Origin: a virus
Virus record (IMG/VR): IMGVR_UViG_3300042473_000184
Location: 1-54,436 of that record
DNA length: 54,436 nt
Reading direction: 5' to 3' (one strand)
Both the position numbers and the translations under genes were made by a program. Shown piece by piece: positions 39,222 through 49,244 of the stretch. Within the stretch, counting starts at the first letter, position 1. Every line of letters begins with the position of its first letter. The notes below the pieces were generated by a model. It was given only the letters and a program-made list of their open reading frames with translations, was not told the origin of the DNA and did not search any database.

Positions 39222-42200
39222 TTAATGACACCCCTCTAATTCTTCTATCATCAACTTGTTTAATTGTTGACATCACTGCTTGTGCAATTTCATTTGGATT
39301 AGCATTTGTTTTTGCATTAACAGTTAATGTATATGTATTATTATACACTGCCCCGCTATTAAGATCTCCATTATTCATTTTTTTCATATGATCTACACCG
39401 TAAGAATCTACAGCATACTTGCTCATTACAAATTCTCCTGGAGTTAGCATTGCTGGCACTGTATCAGTACCCTTTGCAAAACCACCTGCAGCAAACATTT
39501 TTGGAACCATTCCGCCTGCACTTAGCCCCATAGACTTCATTGCTTGTCCAGTATATCGTGCCGTAGATAGCGCTCCTGCTGTTCCACCTAAAGACTTTGT
39601 CATTGTTTTTGAACTTAAAAGCGCTCTTGACATATTAATTGCAATTGATTCTGGAGAAAGATTTCCTTCAGCAAGAGCAACGGCCTTGTTTAAACTTGTA
39701 GTATTTGTTGCTTTTCTAATAGCAAGCGCTGAAATTCCAGCAGCAACTTTTCCAATCTCTGCTGACTGACTTTCAAGTTCTGCAATGGCTGCTGCTGCTG
39801 CTAACGCTGCTGCAGTTGCTTCTGAAAGAGCAGCATTTGCTTCTGCTTCTGCATCTGCTGCTGCTTTGTGAGCATCTTCTGCTTCTTTATTTGCTTCAGG
39901 TGATGCCTCTGGATCTGGAACATATGGCTTTGAAATTATTGGACTTGGTCCTTGTGCTGCAGAGTTACTTGATGTATTCCCTGGTTGAGCCTGATATGCT
40001 GCAATAAGTTTTGCTTGAATCTCTAGTGCAAGTTTCATAGAATCAACAAATGCTGCGCTCTTAATTAAGGCAAGGTCTACTTGATTTTTAATTGCTTCCC
40101 AAGCATCTTTTGTTAATCCAAGAACGGTAAGACCTTCTATATCTTTGTCTAATACTATTTGTCTTAAACGAATAAACTCTTGTGCTGGTTCTAGTTTATC
40201 TTCTTCAATTTTAAATATTTTATCTTGAAGATCTTTAATTTCTTTTTCAAGGTCTAGTCTAGTTTTTCCACCCTGAGTTTTTACTCTAGACAATTCATAT
40301 TCTCTAGATTTTTCTATTGCATCTTTTTGTTTTGTTACAGCATCTGCTGCTGCCTGGGCTCTCATATCCTGTACGGCCCGTGCTGCTGCTGAAATATCGC
40401 CAGAGGTTAGTGCCTCAGCAAGAGTTAGTTGACCCTTTTGCTGATTAGAAATGGAAGAGTTTAACTTTTCTACTTCATCTAAAGCCTTAATTCTTTCATC
40501 ATACTTATCATTAATTTTTTGCTCTTGATCTTCAATACCTTTTAGTGCTGCTTCTTTATCATCTATCTCATATTGAATTGCTGCAATTGTATTTTGTGCC
40601 TCTTTAATTATTGCATTTTGTGATTTTGTATCTATTTTAAACTGTATGTTTAGTGCTGTCTCTTGAACATCAAAAGCCTGCATTGCATTGCCAAACCCCT
40701 TATCAAATAAACCTTGCATAAATTCAACGGTAGACTTTAATTGATTTAGTCTTGTATTAAACAACTCAACTAATTCACTTAACTCTCCTAATGCAGCCAT
40801 AATAACTGCTGGTGGTGCTCCAATTGTTTGCAACCTCTTTACTTGTGCTTCTTTTGCTTCTAACTGACTTTCCATTAATTTTAAGTTTTCATCTGATGAA
40901 ATTGCAAAAGCATCTTCTGCTCCATACTTTGATCTTAGTCTTCCTTCTTGAATTGTGTTTTTCTTAAATTGTGCGATATCTGTTTTTACCCCGCTAATTG
41001 CTGCATATTTTTCTTTTTCTTTTGTTAAACGCTTATAATTATTAATTAAAGTTTCTAGATTTTTATTACTTACGCCATTAGCAATTGCTTCTGCAATTCC
41101 TGCATCAGTAACTAATTGGTATGCCTCTGCTACTGGAACTCCAAGGTTTGCCAACTTATTAAAGGCAGTGGATTGATTTTCAATAGCCTTGAGGTCTGCC
41201 TCCATGCTAGACTTCCAGTCACCCATAGTTATTGAGTTTAATGCTTCCTGAATATTTTTAGCATCTTCTTTTAGTGCAACAATATTTCCTTTATTGTCAA
41301 ACTTAAACAATGAGTTCTTTTTCTGTTCATATACCTTTGGATCCATGCCGACGATTAGTTCGATAAAGTCTTGGCTTGTACCTAAGCCTCTTAGATCGTT
41401 TTCTATACCGCTAAATACACTGATGGTCTTGTTACCACCAAACAGTTTATCTAATGCCTTACGAGAAGCACCCCAGCCTTCTGTGACCTTGATCTGGTTC
41501 ATTCTTACATCTCTTAGTTTCTTTACTAAGTCATCTAGTGGTGAGGACTGGACTTTGTTTCCATCGCCATTTGGGGTTGTTCCTGTTGGAGCCTTTGTTC
41601 CTACTGATGTATTATCTGTAACGGCTTTGTATCCTTGTGCTTCTCTATATTTTTGTATTTTATATGAAATACTACCGCTGACTCCTGCTCCTCCATGTGG
41701 TGCTGGCTCTTTGAGCCAAGCCTTATAGTCTTCACTTGCTTCAATTTGTGGTTCTGGAATATTAATTATTGATGCAATAGTAGTTGTATATACAAGTTTT
41801 TGATCATCTGTTAATGTTTTAAAATATGCTTCGTCAAAGTTTGCGGTCCCTTTAAGTTGTGGCATTATATTATAAACAGCATCTATTGTCTTTGGCTTTT
41901 GTGTTTCAATTGCATCAAGAACTCGATTTAGTTCCTCGTATGCTGTTTTATTTTTTGGATCTACATAAAAACTAACCATAAAGTCTGATGGTATAACTGT
42001 ATTAAGATTATTTAATTTGATCATGTTCTTTGTAAAATCAAGAGCATCTGAGTCTTTTTCAAATGCTTCTACCTTAGTTATAAATTTTGTTTGAACTGTT
42101 TTATTAATGTCACCCTTTGCATTAAGAATGTTTTGTGCTGCTACACCTATTGACTCAGATGTTGCACCAGAAAACTTTGTAATAATGTTCATCATCTTTG

Positions 42201-45200
42201 GTGCAATGTCTTTATTATCTGTTGCCATTTGCAAAAGAGTTCTAAATACGGCTGGAGGAATATCTCCACTTGCCATCTTTGCTTGAATTAAAAACTCTTG
42301 TCCACTATCAATAAGACCATCTTTTCTTAGATTTTTTGATTGCTGATTTACAGTATCTATATATGCTAACTGGTTAGGATCATTTTTGTATTTTGCAGTT
42401 GTGGCTTTTTTCATTCCAGACATCATTGCTTCTTGAAGTCCACCAGCACTATTGTATTGAGATACTATGTCTCCTTGCATTTTTGCTTGGGCTGCAGTTA
42501 GTTGATCTCTTTTTCCAACTTTGCCTTTTTCTTTATCTCCTAAATACTCTTTCTCTAGTTCTAACGCCTCATTAATTTTACCCTGCAGCCTTAACTCTTC
42601 AATTTTTTTCTGATAATACATATCAAGTGAATCTAGCATTTGTTTATTTTGTTCCATTGCAATTTTAGCATCTACTGCGTAGGTTGCTCCAAGAACTGCT
42701 GCCTCTTTTGCATATTTCTTTGAGGCAAAGTATCCACCAATTGCTCCTACTGCTGTTCCAATTCCAGCACCTATAATTGCTCCTGCTAGAGTTCCTGCAG
42801 GTCCTAGTGCTGTTCCAATTCCAGCACCTGCTGCTGCTCCACCAAGAGCCGAAGCGCCTATACCTAGTCCTTGTGTTACTTTTTGTCCAGCAAGTTGTTG
42901 CAAAACACCAGCATTTTTTACATTATCAGCACTAGTTTTCATATTCGTTGCATTTGCATTTACCATATTTATTCTAACATTCAATGGATCGTTAACAAGG
43001 TTTTCTCCATTTGGTCCAAGCAAACTTTCTAATTGAGCAATAACCTTTATACCAATAGACATATCTCCTGCTTGTCTAGCAGCATTCATAGCCAAACTTT
43101 TTGCCTGTGACATATCCATAGCGCCAGACATAATTGCTGCAGAAAGTTGGCCACCTAAATCTTTCACTGCAACATTTCCCTTACCTTCAGCGTTCTGTTT
43201 TGAAATTCTTGCAGTCAAAGCCTTTCCTTCTGCTGTTTGAGCATATGCTTCTCCATATGTAGTCTTACCAGTTGCTGGGCCAAGCATTGCAAAAGAATTT
43301 TTTCTTCTTAGGTCCATTTGTTCTGAGGCTGTTGTCTTACCACCAAATTTTGCTATAGTCTGTAATGCAGATGTAGATCCTTTAAACTTTTCACCCTCTT
43401 CTAAAACCTGATCTGCTGCTTTATCAAATGACATTCTCAAGGCAGCAAATGATCCAACTGTTGCAAGAAGTCCTACTGCTAAGGCTGAAGCAGGACTTTT
43501 TAACATTGGAATTATCATAGACAATCCCATAAGTGGCATCATTAATTTTTGTGAGATTTCTCCAACTTTACCTGGTACCATAGAACCAATCATTGCTGCA
43601 CCTGCTGCCATTCCGACACCGCCAGCAATTCCCATACCACCCTTACCTGCTACTTTTGCATTTTGTCTATTATTTTTAAGTCTTTGCAATTTAGTGGTTT
43701 CAAATTTACCATTTGCCATTGAAGGTCCCATTGGCGTTCCAGAAACTGAAGGTGCTGGTGTAAACTGTGCTGCTGCTCTTTCACTAATAATTCTTTTTTG
43801 ATATGCTACAGAGTTTGCTAATTTAGTTCTTCTTTCCATTTGTCTACGCATAGACTTGGCATCTGCATCCATTGGACCCATGCCGTATAGTTTAGTTCTT
43901 GATGCTGCCATCTTTGCTTGTGTTTTTGCTTCTGCCCTTTGGCGCTTTTCCATTTGTCTACGTAAAGATTTAGCATCTGCATCTATTGATCCCGTTCCAT
44001 ACAAAGCAGTCCTTGATGATGCTGCTGCGGATTGAGATATTGTTTTTCCAATAGTGGCACCAGCAGCCTTGGCTTTTGCAACAGATCCTTTTACTCCCGC
44101 AAGAATTGCGTTTACAGTTGCATTCTTTGATCCTGGGGCATTTGCTTTTCCAACAATTCTTCCCTTGGGGCCTTGACGAACCGATGAAGCAACACTCGCT
44201 GGAGCAAGTCTTGTATCCTTTATGCTGCCAGAGTCTGATTTTAACTTTCCGTTATTTGGCTTTGTTGGTATTGGCTTTAGGTTACCCTTTTTGTCTTCAA
44301 GTACTTCATCTGGCTTTACCAAAATTGAACGATGGAAGTTATAAACCTTTTTCCAGTCTGCGTTTAAGCCAGCCTGAAGTCTCTTATACATATCTTCATA
44401 AACTTTTTTGGCTGGATCTCCAGTCTTAAGTTTAAAGCCATCTATAGTTTTTCTTAATTTTGGAAGAGTTCTATTGATTTCTTCTTTTATTTTTCTTTCA
44501 TATTCATCTGCAGACTGAATATTTTGTGGAATATCAGCAGTGGCATTTCCAAACCAGAAAGGAGAGCCATTAGCATTTGGTCCTGTAACACCCTTAAAGT
44601 TATGCATAGCAATTGCTTCCATTGATGGAAGACCACTTGAATAGGCTCTTTTACCAGAGGCTGTATCAAATACACCTGCAGCGCCAACATCGGCTACAAC
44701 ATTTCCTCCAAGGTTGCCCTTCTTAAGGTCTTTGTCTCCACGAAGGGCTGCTGCTACTGTTTGCTTAATATATTCTTTTTCAGTAAAAGTTTTTGGCATT
44801 GTGTTTGGATCAAATCTTGAGTCATACGGAGATTCCAAAACAATAATTTTTCTTTTTTTCTTAACATCTGGTTCATCAATATCTGTAGGATCAATCATTG
44901 TTTTGATTGTTTGTCTTGGTGCTAGTAAGCCTTGTGCTCTAGCAATCTCAGTTCCTCTTTTTTCTGCTATAGCGTCTAACTCACTCAGCATTGGTTTTAC
45001 AAATACTTTTGACCCATCTGGCTTTGTAAATATTCCGCCGATGGTTGACATAAAATTACTTCTACCAGAACTCTGTGTTTCTTGAACACCAAAGTTTGTA
45101 GGCTTCTTTGCTCCAAAGGCAGTTTGAGATGCCTCTATTGCAACTGCTCTTAGTTTTTCTTTGTGCTCCATTGCTTTTTCAAGATCAAGCAATTGTGGGG

Positions 45201-48159
45201 CTGATAGCGGTGCTGCAACCTTTGTTTTCTTTGCTGCCTTTGTGCCTTGAGAAATTACAGGGGTTGTTCCTGCTCCAAGTCTGTTCATATTAACTACTGT
45301 TCCTTCTGGAACTTGAACTCCATGGTATGTGCCTGCTGGAAGAGTTATAGTTGATGATCCAGTTACTACTCTTTTTTTACTATTAACTCTTTCATCAATG
45401 CTGTAGTCTAAGATTAAACCTTGTCTTTTTGCCTCATCAAGAATTTTTCTACTTTCATCAGGTGTAGTTCCTAATCCCTTACCCATATTAAATCTATAGT
45501 CTGTTGCATACAATCCTTGAGATTTTACATAGCCTGGGTCGTTTGGACTTATTATTTTTGGAATTTCTTTCTTATATAAATTGTCAACTATTGAATCATT
45601 TATAAATGGGCTTTTAGATTCTTGAATTGACTTTAAGAATGCATTATCTAGCGCTTGTGCCTGTACTGCAGACATTCCAGATGGAGACCATTTGCCTGCT
45701 CCACCCTTAATCCATTCATCTATAAACTGTTGCTTAGGTACTCCACCAGTTAGGCTAGGCATTGCTTTATTCATCCACTCAGGGAAGTTGAACATAAGAC
45801 TGTGCTTTGTTGTTGTTACTGGTGGCAAACCTTGTGATATTAGAACCTGTTCCATAGTTATAAGTTTTAACTTTTGATCGGGAGACATATTAGGATTGCT
45901 CTTAATAATGTCTGATATTAGTCTTGGCTCGCTGCGTCCGCCTACGTGTGTTTCATTAATTGCAACTGATTTAGCATCTGTTGTTGCTGCTACTTCAGGA
46001 GCAAATGCTAATCCTTGAACTCTTCCGCCTGCAACCATGTGTGCAATGGCTGGTCTATTTGCTGGATCCTGTGCTGATTGTTGAGGGATTACTGCTTCGC
46101 CAGGAGTTAGGTCTGCGTTTACGCTATCTTTATTTCCAGTTCCTGGAACGCTTGTTGTTCCTTTACCATATTTTTTAGGTGTAGGCAAGCGCTTTCCAGC
46201 ACTGGGACCCGTAAATCCTATTTGTGCTGCAATGGCTCTTCTGTATGCATTTGCCAACATGTTAACTGCTGCTGTTTCAGAAGTAAAAGTTTGTCTTAAT
46301 CTTTGATGAACCTGATCAAGTGATGCTGCAACTGCTGATGCTTCTAACTGTTCTTTAGTTAAATAGTTTGTCTGCTCGCCTAATATTTGACTTGATTGGC
46401 CTGTTCTGTTGTACATAGATTTTAATCCTGCAAACATTTTAATTATGTTAGCAACAGCGTTTGCAATCAAACCAAATCCCATTAAAAGAACTGGTCCAAC
46501 ACCAGCAAGGGCAACTGTAAGAATAGTTAAGAATTTTTTAGTACCGTCTCCTAAGTTATTAAACTTGTCAAGAATTTTTCCAACAAACTCAACAATAGGG
46601 GTTAATGCTTTTAAGAATTGTTCTCCTACTGGAGCAATAGCCAATTTTAAATCTTCCATTGATTTTTTAAATTTGTATGTTGTTGTATTCTGAATTTTAT
46701 CTAATTCTCGTTGTGACAAGATTGCAAGTTCTTCTGTAGTTGCTTTTGTTAATGATAAGACTCTCTGTGCTTGTGTACCCTGGGTTGTTACGTTTTGGAA
46801 CAGTGTGGAAAGTCTTGAAAACTGGAACTTACCAAATAGTTGTTCAATAGCACGAGCACGGTTAAGTGGGTCAAGAGTATCAAGTGCTTGTGCAAAACCA
46901 ACAACAGTTGCTTTAATGTCTCCTTGGTTGGCTTCAACAATTCCTTTAATATTTACGCCAAGTTCTCCAAGAAACTTGCTTGCCTTTGTTGATGGATTAA
47001 TTAAAGATGCAAGACCAGACTTAAGTGCGTTGGCGCCTTCGGATGCATTGATTCCACCTTCTTTCATTGCTGTAAGGAAAAATGCTAAGTCTTCAACGTT
47101 TCCACCAAGTTGCTTAACAACTGGTCCAGCCTTTGGAATTGCTATTGTTAAATCTTCAATAGATACTACAGTCTGGTTTTCAACTGCGTTAAGGAAATCA
47201 ATTTTGTTTGCAAGATCTTCTGCTGCAACGCCAAAAGCGTTAGTTACAGAAATTGTTGTCTCTAATGCCTGCGTTTGTTCTACTCCGCCAAGAACTGCAA
47301 GCCTTGTTGCCTGTACAACTTGTGCAACTAATTCTGCACCCATCTTGCCCATTGCTGCAGCATCTGCAGCCATTTTCATTGTGTCTTCTATTGCAACGCC
47401 ATACTTAGTATATTCTGTTGCAAGTTTTTGAATTTGCTTAACCATTGCATCAGTTTCTGCTTGTGTTGTAAACATTTCTCCATACACACGCTTAAACCTA
47501 ATTGCCTGCTCTTCAAGTTTCATAAATGTTTTTGAAGCAACTGTACCAAGCATTGCAAGTGGAACAGTAAAACCAACCATTAACTGACGTCCTGCCCACT
47601 GAGTATTCTTACCAAAGTTTAGGAGATTGGTTGATCCTTGTCTTAATAATTGATTAAGTAGTTGTTGTCTCTGTGCAGCGATGGCTGTTTGTGTACCCAG
47701 ATTTTTCATATCAAGCGTTAGAGGTCTTACCGCAATTGCTTGTAGTGCTCCATTGGCACCTCTGCCCATCTTTACATACTGGGTCTGTATATCTTTTACA
47801 CGCTCTCGTGCAACTTTATTTAATGTTTCAAATTCAGATCTAAAGAATCTTCCAAAAGTTTTTGTTGCTGCTCCAGTATATCTAAAATATTCTCTAGATG
47901 TTAACTTGTTTCTTTCTAAAGCATTAGTAAAAGACTCTGTACTTGATGTTACTGTTCGCATAGATGCTTGGAATTTTCCAGTAGCATTTATGCTGTTCAT
48001 CAAGTTCTGTGCTTGATTTGCTGCTACCGCTGAGGCTGCGGTACCAGACTTTGCCATTTGTGTATGGAAGGCTGATATTTGACGTTGTAGAAGTTTTAGA
48101 CTTGCTAAAGCATCAGACGTATCAATATTTACATGAATATTGGATTCTACATCAGCCAT
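39208..48159 (-). CDS. Tape measure protein with embedded extra domain
   Basis: A 2983-residue ruler of the tail. At the usual 0.15 nm per residue it predicts a tail of about 450 nm. The N-terminal helical part contains the PhageMin_Tail region (about 180-480, with FMKLEEQAIRFKRVYGEM, EDTMKMAADAAAMGK and ALKSGLASLINP). The motif G-G-K-G-T-(D/T)-(S/T)-VP(G/A)...LTPGE(A/F)V occurs twice, near residues 673-695 and 2895-2915. A Gly/Ala hydrophobic region (about 1590-1650 and 1760-1815) could span the membrane. Residues about 1015-1280 hold a kinase-like segment. Charged coiled coils fill 2300-2650. AGAGGTG precedes the ATG. Confidence 0.93.
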   Translation of the reverse strand: MADVESNIHVNIDTSDALASLKLLQRQISAFHTQMAKSGTAASAVAANQAQNLMNSINATGKFQASMRTVTSSTESFTNALERNKLTSREYFRYTGAATKTFGRFFRSEFETLNKVARERVKDIQTQYVKMGRGANGALQAIAVRPLTLDMKNLGTQTAIAAQRQQLLNQLLRQGSTNLLNFGKNTQWAGRQLMVGFTVPLAMLGTVASKTFMKLEEQAIRFKRVYGEMFTTQAETDAMVKQIQKLATEYTKYGVAIEDTMKMAADAAAMGKMGAELVAQVVQATRLAVLGGVEQTQALETTISVTNAFGVAAEDLANKIDFLNAVENQTVVSIEDLTIAIPKAGPVVKQLGGNVEDLAFFLTAMKEGGINASEGANALKSGLASLINPSTKASKFLGELGVNIKGIVEANQGDIKATVVGFAQALDTLDPLNRARAIEQLFGKFQFSRLSTLFQNVTTQGTQAQRVLSLTKATTEELAILSQRELDKIQNTTTYKFKKSMEDLKLAIAPVGEQFLKALTPIVEFVGKILDKFNNLGDGTKKFLTILTVALAGVGPVLLMGFGLIANAVANIIKMFAGLKSMYNRTGQSSQILGEQTNYLTKEQLEASAVAASLDQVHQRLRQTFTSETAAVNMLANAYRRAIAAQIGFTGPSAGKRLPTPKKYGKGTTSVPGTGNKDSVNADLTPGEAVIPQQSAQDPANRPAIAHMVAGGRVQGLAFAPEVAATTDAKSVAINETHVGGRSEPRLISDIIKSNPNMSPDQKLKLITMEQVLISQGLPPVTTTKHSLMFNFPEWMNKAMPSLTGGVPKQQFIDEWIKGGAGKWSPSGMSAVQAQALDNAFLKSIQESKSPFINDSIVDNLYKKEIPKIISPNDPGYVKSQGLYATDYRFNMGKGLGTTPDESRKILDEAKRQGLILDYSIDERVNSKKRVVTGSSTITLPAGTYHGVQVPEGTVVNMNRLGAGTTPVISQGTKAAKKTKVAAPLSAPQLLDLEKAMEHKEKLRAVAIEASQTAFGAKKPTNFGVQETQSSGRSNFMSTIGGIFTKPDGSKVFVKPMLSELDAIAEKRGTEIARAQGLLAPRQTIKTMIDPTDIDEPDVKKKRKIIVLESPYDSRFDPNTMPKTFTEKEYIKQTVAAALRGDKDLKKGNLGGNVVADVGAAGVFDTASGKRAYSSGLPSMEAIAMHNFKGVTGPNANGSPFWFGNATADIPQNIQSADEYERKIKEEINRTLPKLRKTIDGFKLKTGDPAKKVYEDMYKRLQAGLNADWKKVYNFHRSILVKPDEVLEDKKGNLKPIPTKPNNGKLKSDSGSIKDTRLAPASVASSVRQGPKGRIVGKANAPGSKNATVNAILAGVKGSVAKAKAAGATIGKTISQSAAASSRTALYGTGSIDADAKSLRRQMEKRQRAEAKTQAKMAASRTKLYGMGPMDADAKSMRRQMERRTKLANSVAYQKRIISERAAAQFTPAPSVSGTPMGPSMANGKFETTKLQRLKNNRQNAKVAGKGGMGIAGGVGMAAGAAMIGSMVPGKVGEISQKLMMPLMGLSMIIPMLKSPASALAVGLLATVGSFAALRMSFDKAADQVLEEGEKFKGSTSALQTIAKFGGKTTASEQMDLRRKNSFAMLGPATGKTTYGEAYAQTAEGKALTARISKQNAEGKGNVAVKDLGGQLSAAIMSGAMDMSQAKSLAMNAARQAGDMSIGIKVIAQLESLLGPNGENLVNDPLNVRINMVNANATNMKTSADNVKNAGVLQQLAGQKVTQGLGIGASALGGAAAGAGIGTALGPAGTLAGAIIGAGIGTAVGAIGGYFASKKYAKEAAVLGATYAVDAKIAMEQNKQMLDSLDMYYQKKIEELRLQGKINEALELEKEYLGDKEKGKVGKRDQLTAAQAKMQGDIVSQYNSAGGLQEAMMSGMKKATTAKYKNDPNQLAYIDTVNQQSKNLRKDGLIDSGQEFLIQAKMASGDIPPAVFRTLLQMATDNKDIAPKMMNIITKFSGATSESIGVAAQNILNAKGDINKTVQTKFITKVEAFEKDSDALDFTKNMIKLNNLNTVIPSDFMVSFYVDPKNKTAYEELNRVLDAIETQKPKTIDAVYNIMPQLKGTANFDEAYFKTLTDDQKLVYTTTIASIINIPEPQIEASEDYKAWLKEPAPHGGAGVSGSISYKIQKYREAQGYKAVTDNTSVGTKAPTGTTPNGDGNKVQSSPLDDLVKKLRDVRMNQIKVTEGWGASRKALDKLFGGNKTISVFSGIENDLRGLGTSQDFIELIVGMDPKVYEQKKNSLFKFDNKGNIVALKEDAKNIQEALNSITMGDWKSSMEADLKAIENQSTAFNKLANLGVPVAEAYQLVTDAGIAEAIANGVSNKNLETLINNYKRLTKEKEKYAAISGVKTDIAQFKKNTIQEGRLRSKYGAEDAFAISSDENLKLMESQLEAKEAQVKRLQTIGAPPAVIMAALGELSELVELFNTRLNQLKSTVEFMQGLFDKGFGNAMQAFDVQETALNIQFKIDTKSQNAIIKEAQNTIAAIQYEIDDKEAALKGIEDQEQKINDKYDERIKALDEVEKLNSSISNQQKGQLTLAEALTSGDISAAARAVQDMRAQAAADAVTKQKDAIEKSREYELSRVKTQGGKTRLDLEKEIKDLQDKIFKIEEDKLEPAQEFIRLRQIVLDKDIEGLTVLGLTKDAWEAIKNQVDLALIKSAAFVDSMKLALEIQAKLIAAYQAQPGNTSSNSAAQGPSPIISKPYVPDPEASPEANKEAEDAHKAAADAEAEANAALSEATAAALAAAAAIAELESQSAEIGKVAAGISALAIRKATNTTSLNKAVALAEGNLSPESIAINMSRALLSSKTMTKSLGGTAGALSTARYTGQAMKSMGLSAGGMVPKMFAAGGFAKGTDTVPAMLTPGEFVMSKYAVDSYGVDHMKKMNNGDLNSGAVYNNTYTLTVNAKTNANPNEIAQAVMSTIKQVDDRRIRGVSLNARN
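43837..44024 (-). repeat. Direct repeat inside the tape measure gene
   Basis: Two copies, about 111 bases apart, encode SRT(A/K)LYG(T/M)G(S/P)(I/M)DADAKS(L/M)RRQMEKR-type units. The DNA copies (43837-43912 and 43948-44024) differ at scattered positions. Such repeats change tail length when units are gained or lost. Confidence 0.75.
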
Positions 48160-48177
48160 CCATTAACACCTCTTTAT

Positions 48178-48501
48178 TTAGTTATTTGCAAGGTTGCCGA
48201 GTAGTGATGCGTCAGAAAGTTTAATTCCTGATGCCTCTTCGACAATCTTGTATACTGTTGGAAGATCTAGATTTTCTTCTAGGGCTTCCTTGTCTTCTGC
48301 CAATTCTGGCTTGTATTGTTTCATTGCGATTTGAACACAGTCCATTAACAAATCCATAGACTTTTCGTTATCTTCTGCGACCTTTGCAATGTCTTCAAAC
48401 TTCTTCATAAACGGACGAAGTAGAGAAATCTTAAGTGGTCTTACCTTGATCTTTGTTCCGTCGATCAGAGTTACTGTCTTTTCTTCAGTGGCGATTGCCA
48501 T
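48178..48501 (-). CDS. Tail assembly chaperone, short form
   Basis: A 107-residue protein, paralogous to the preceding one. Shared: TLIDGTKIKVRPLKISLLRPFMKKFEDI, MDCVQIAMKQYKPEL and LEENLDLPTVYKIVEEASGIKL align with SLVDDRVIVAAPLKIKYLREFLETFEKI, LIAMQQYCPSI and LEDSLDLPTIYDVIDVAAGIKI. Position directly before the tape measure and the GpG-like helical content identify it as a tail chaperone. AAGGAGGAA and a TG-G-TATACT promoter precede it. Confidence 0.78.
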   Translation of the reverse strand: MAIATEEKTVTLIDGTKIKVRPLKISLLRPFMKKFEDIAKVAEDNEKSMDLLMDCVQIAMKQYKPELAEDKEALEENLDLPTVYKIVEEASGIKLSDASLLGNLANN

Positions 48502-48527
48502 TTATTCCTCCTTATAAGGTTTAGTAA

Positions 48528-48536
48528 AGTATACCA
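48528..48536 (-). promoter_or_regulatory. Extended -10 promoter before the short chaperone
   Basis: Minus strand TG-G-TATACT, 26 bases before the ATG at 48501. It lies in the 56-base gap after the long chaperone gene, which also holds a weak AGGC...GCCT hairpin. It would drive the short chaperone and tape measure operon. Confidence 0.6.
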
Positions 48537-48557
48537 CAAATCAGGCTTATTTTCCGC

Positions 48558-49238
48558 CTATTCGTAAACCTCATAATCAAGGCCCATGCCAATACCAAAC
48601 CCTGCTCTTTCAGCATTTACTCCTTGTAGGGCCAGAATATCATTTCCATTTCCTGTTGCACCCTTGCTAAACACTCTAGCCTTCATATCTTCCCATTCAT
48701 TACCGCTACCAGAATTTTTGTCTAAATCTACTCCCTGCATAGCAGCAGCAAACTTTTTATCACTGTAGTCTAATTCTCTTTTTATCTTTAGTGTGGCTGT
48801 TAGTTCTTGCATAGACATTGATGACTCTAATTGATCATAGTCTTTCCATATACCGATTAAAAAAACCTCTGACTCTAGTTTTGCTAAGTCTAAGGTTTCC
48901 CATGTTGATCCACTGTCAACTGCCTGATTTTTAACAGTGTCTTCTGACTTCTCGTTAATTTTGATTCCTGCTGCAACATCAATAACATCATAGATAGTTG
49001 GTAAGTCTAGGCTATCTTCTAAGTCTTCAATAGTTTTAATTGATGGGCAATATTGTTGCATTGCAATAAGAGCGCATTGAGCCAAAATAGATATTGATTC
49101 ATCATCACTTTTTGCTTCTTTAATTTTTTCAAATGTTTCTAAAAATTCTCTTAGGTATTTTATTTTTAATGGGGCAGCAACAATAACTCTATCATCTACT
49201 AGTGATATTTTCTTTGTATCATATATTTTTGTTGCCAT
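48558..49238 (-). CDS. Tail assembly chaperone, long form
   Basis: A 226-residue protein. Residues 1-100 are the same domain as in the short chaperone. A C-terminal extension (about 110-226) contains DLAKLESEVFLIGIWKDYDQLE, SMQELTATLKIKRELDYSDKKFAAAMQG and a Gly-rich end GFGIGMGLDYEVYE. In many phages the long form is made by frameshifting from the short gene; here a separate full gene encodes it. The ATG at 49236-49238 has no ribosome site and sits six bases after TATACT, so the message is probably leaderless. An in-frame TTG at 49268 would start inside the terminator. Confidence 0.75.
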   Translation of the reverse strand: MATKIYDTKKISLVDDRVIVAAPLKIKYLREFLETFEKIKEAKSDDESISILAQCALIAMQQYCPSIKTIEDLEDSLDLPTIYDVIDVAAGIKINEKSEDTVKNQAVDSGSTWETLDLAKLESEVFLIGIWKDYDQLESSMSMQELTATLKIKRELDYSDKKFAAAMQGVDLDKNSGSGNEWEDMKARVFSKGATGNGNDILALQGVNAERAGFGIGMGLDYEVYE

Positions 49239-49244
49239 TATATA

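Noticed and set aside
46805-47431. Long open frame on the plus strand (208 codons)
   Set aside because: It is the exact antisense of the tape measure PhageMin_Tail region; no ribosome site or promoter, and composition is what the opposite strand imposes.
48502-48557. Programmed frameshift joining the two chaperone genes
   Set aside because: The first gene ends normally, the second has its own ribosome site and promoter, and each contains a complete copy of the same domain.
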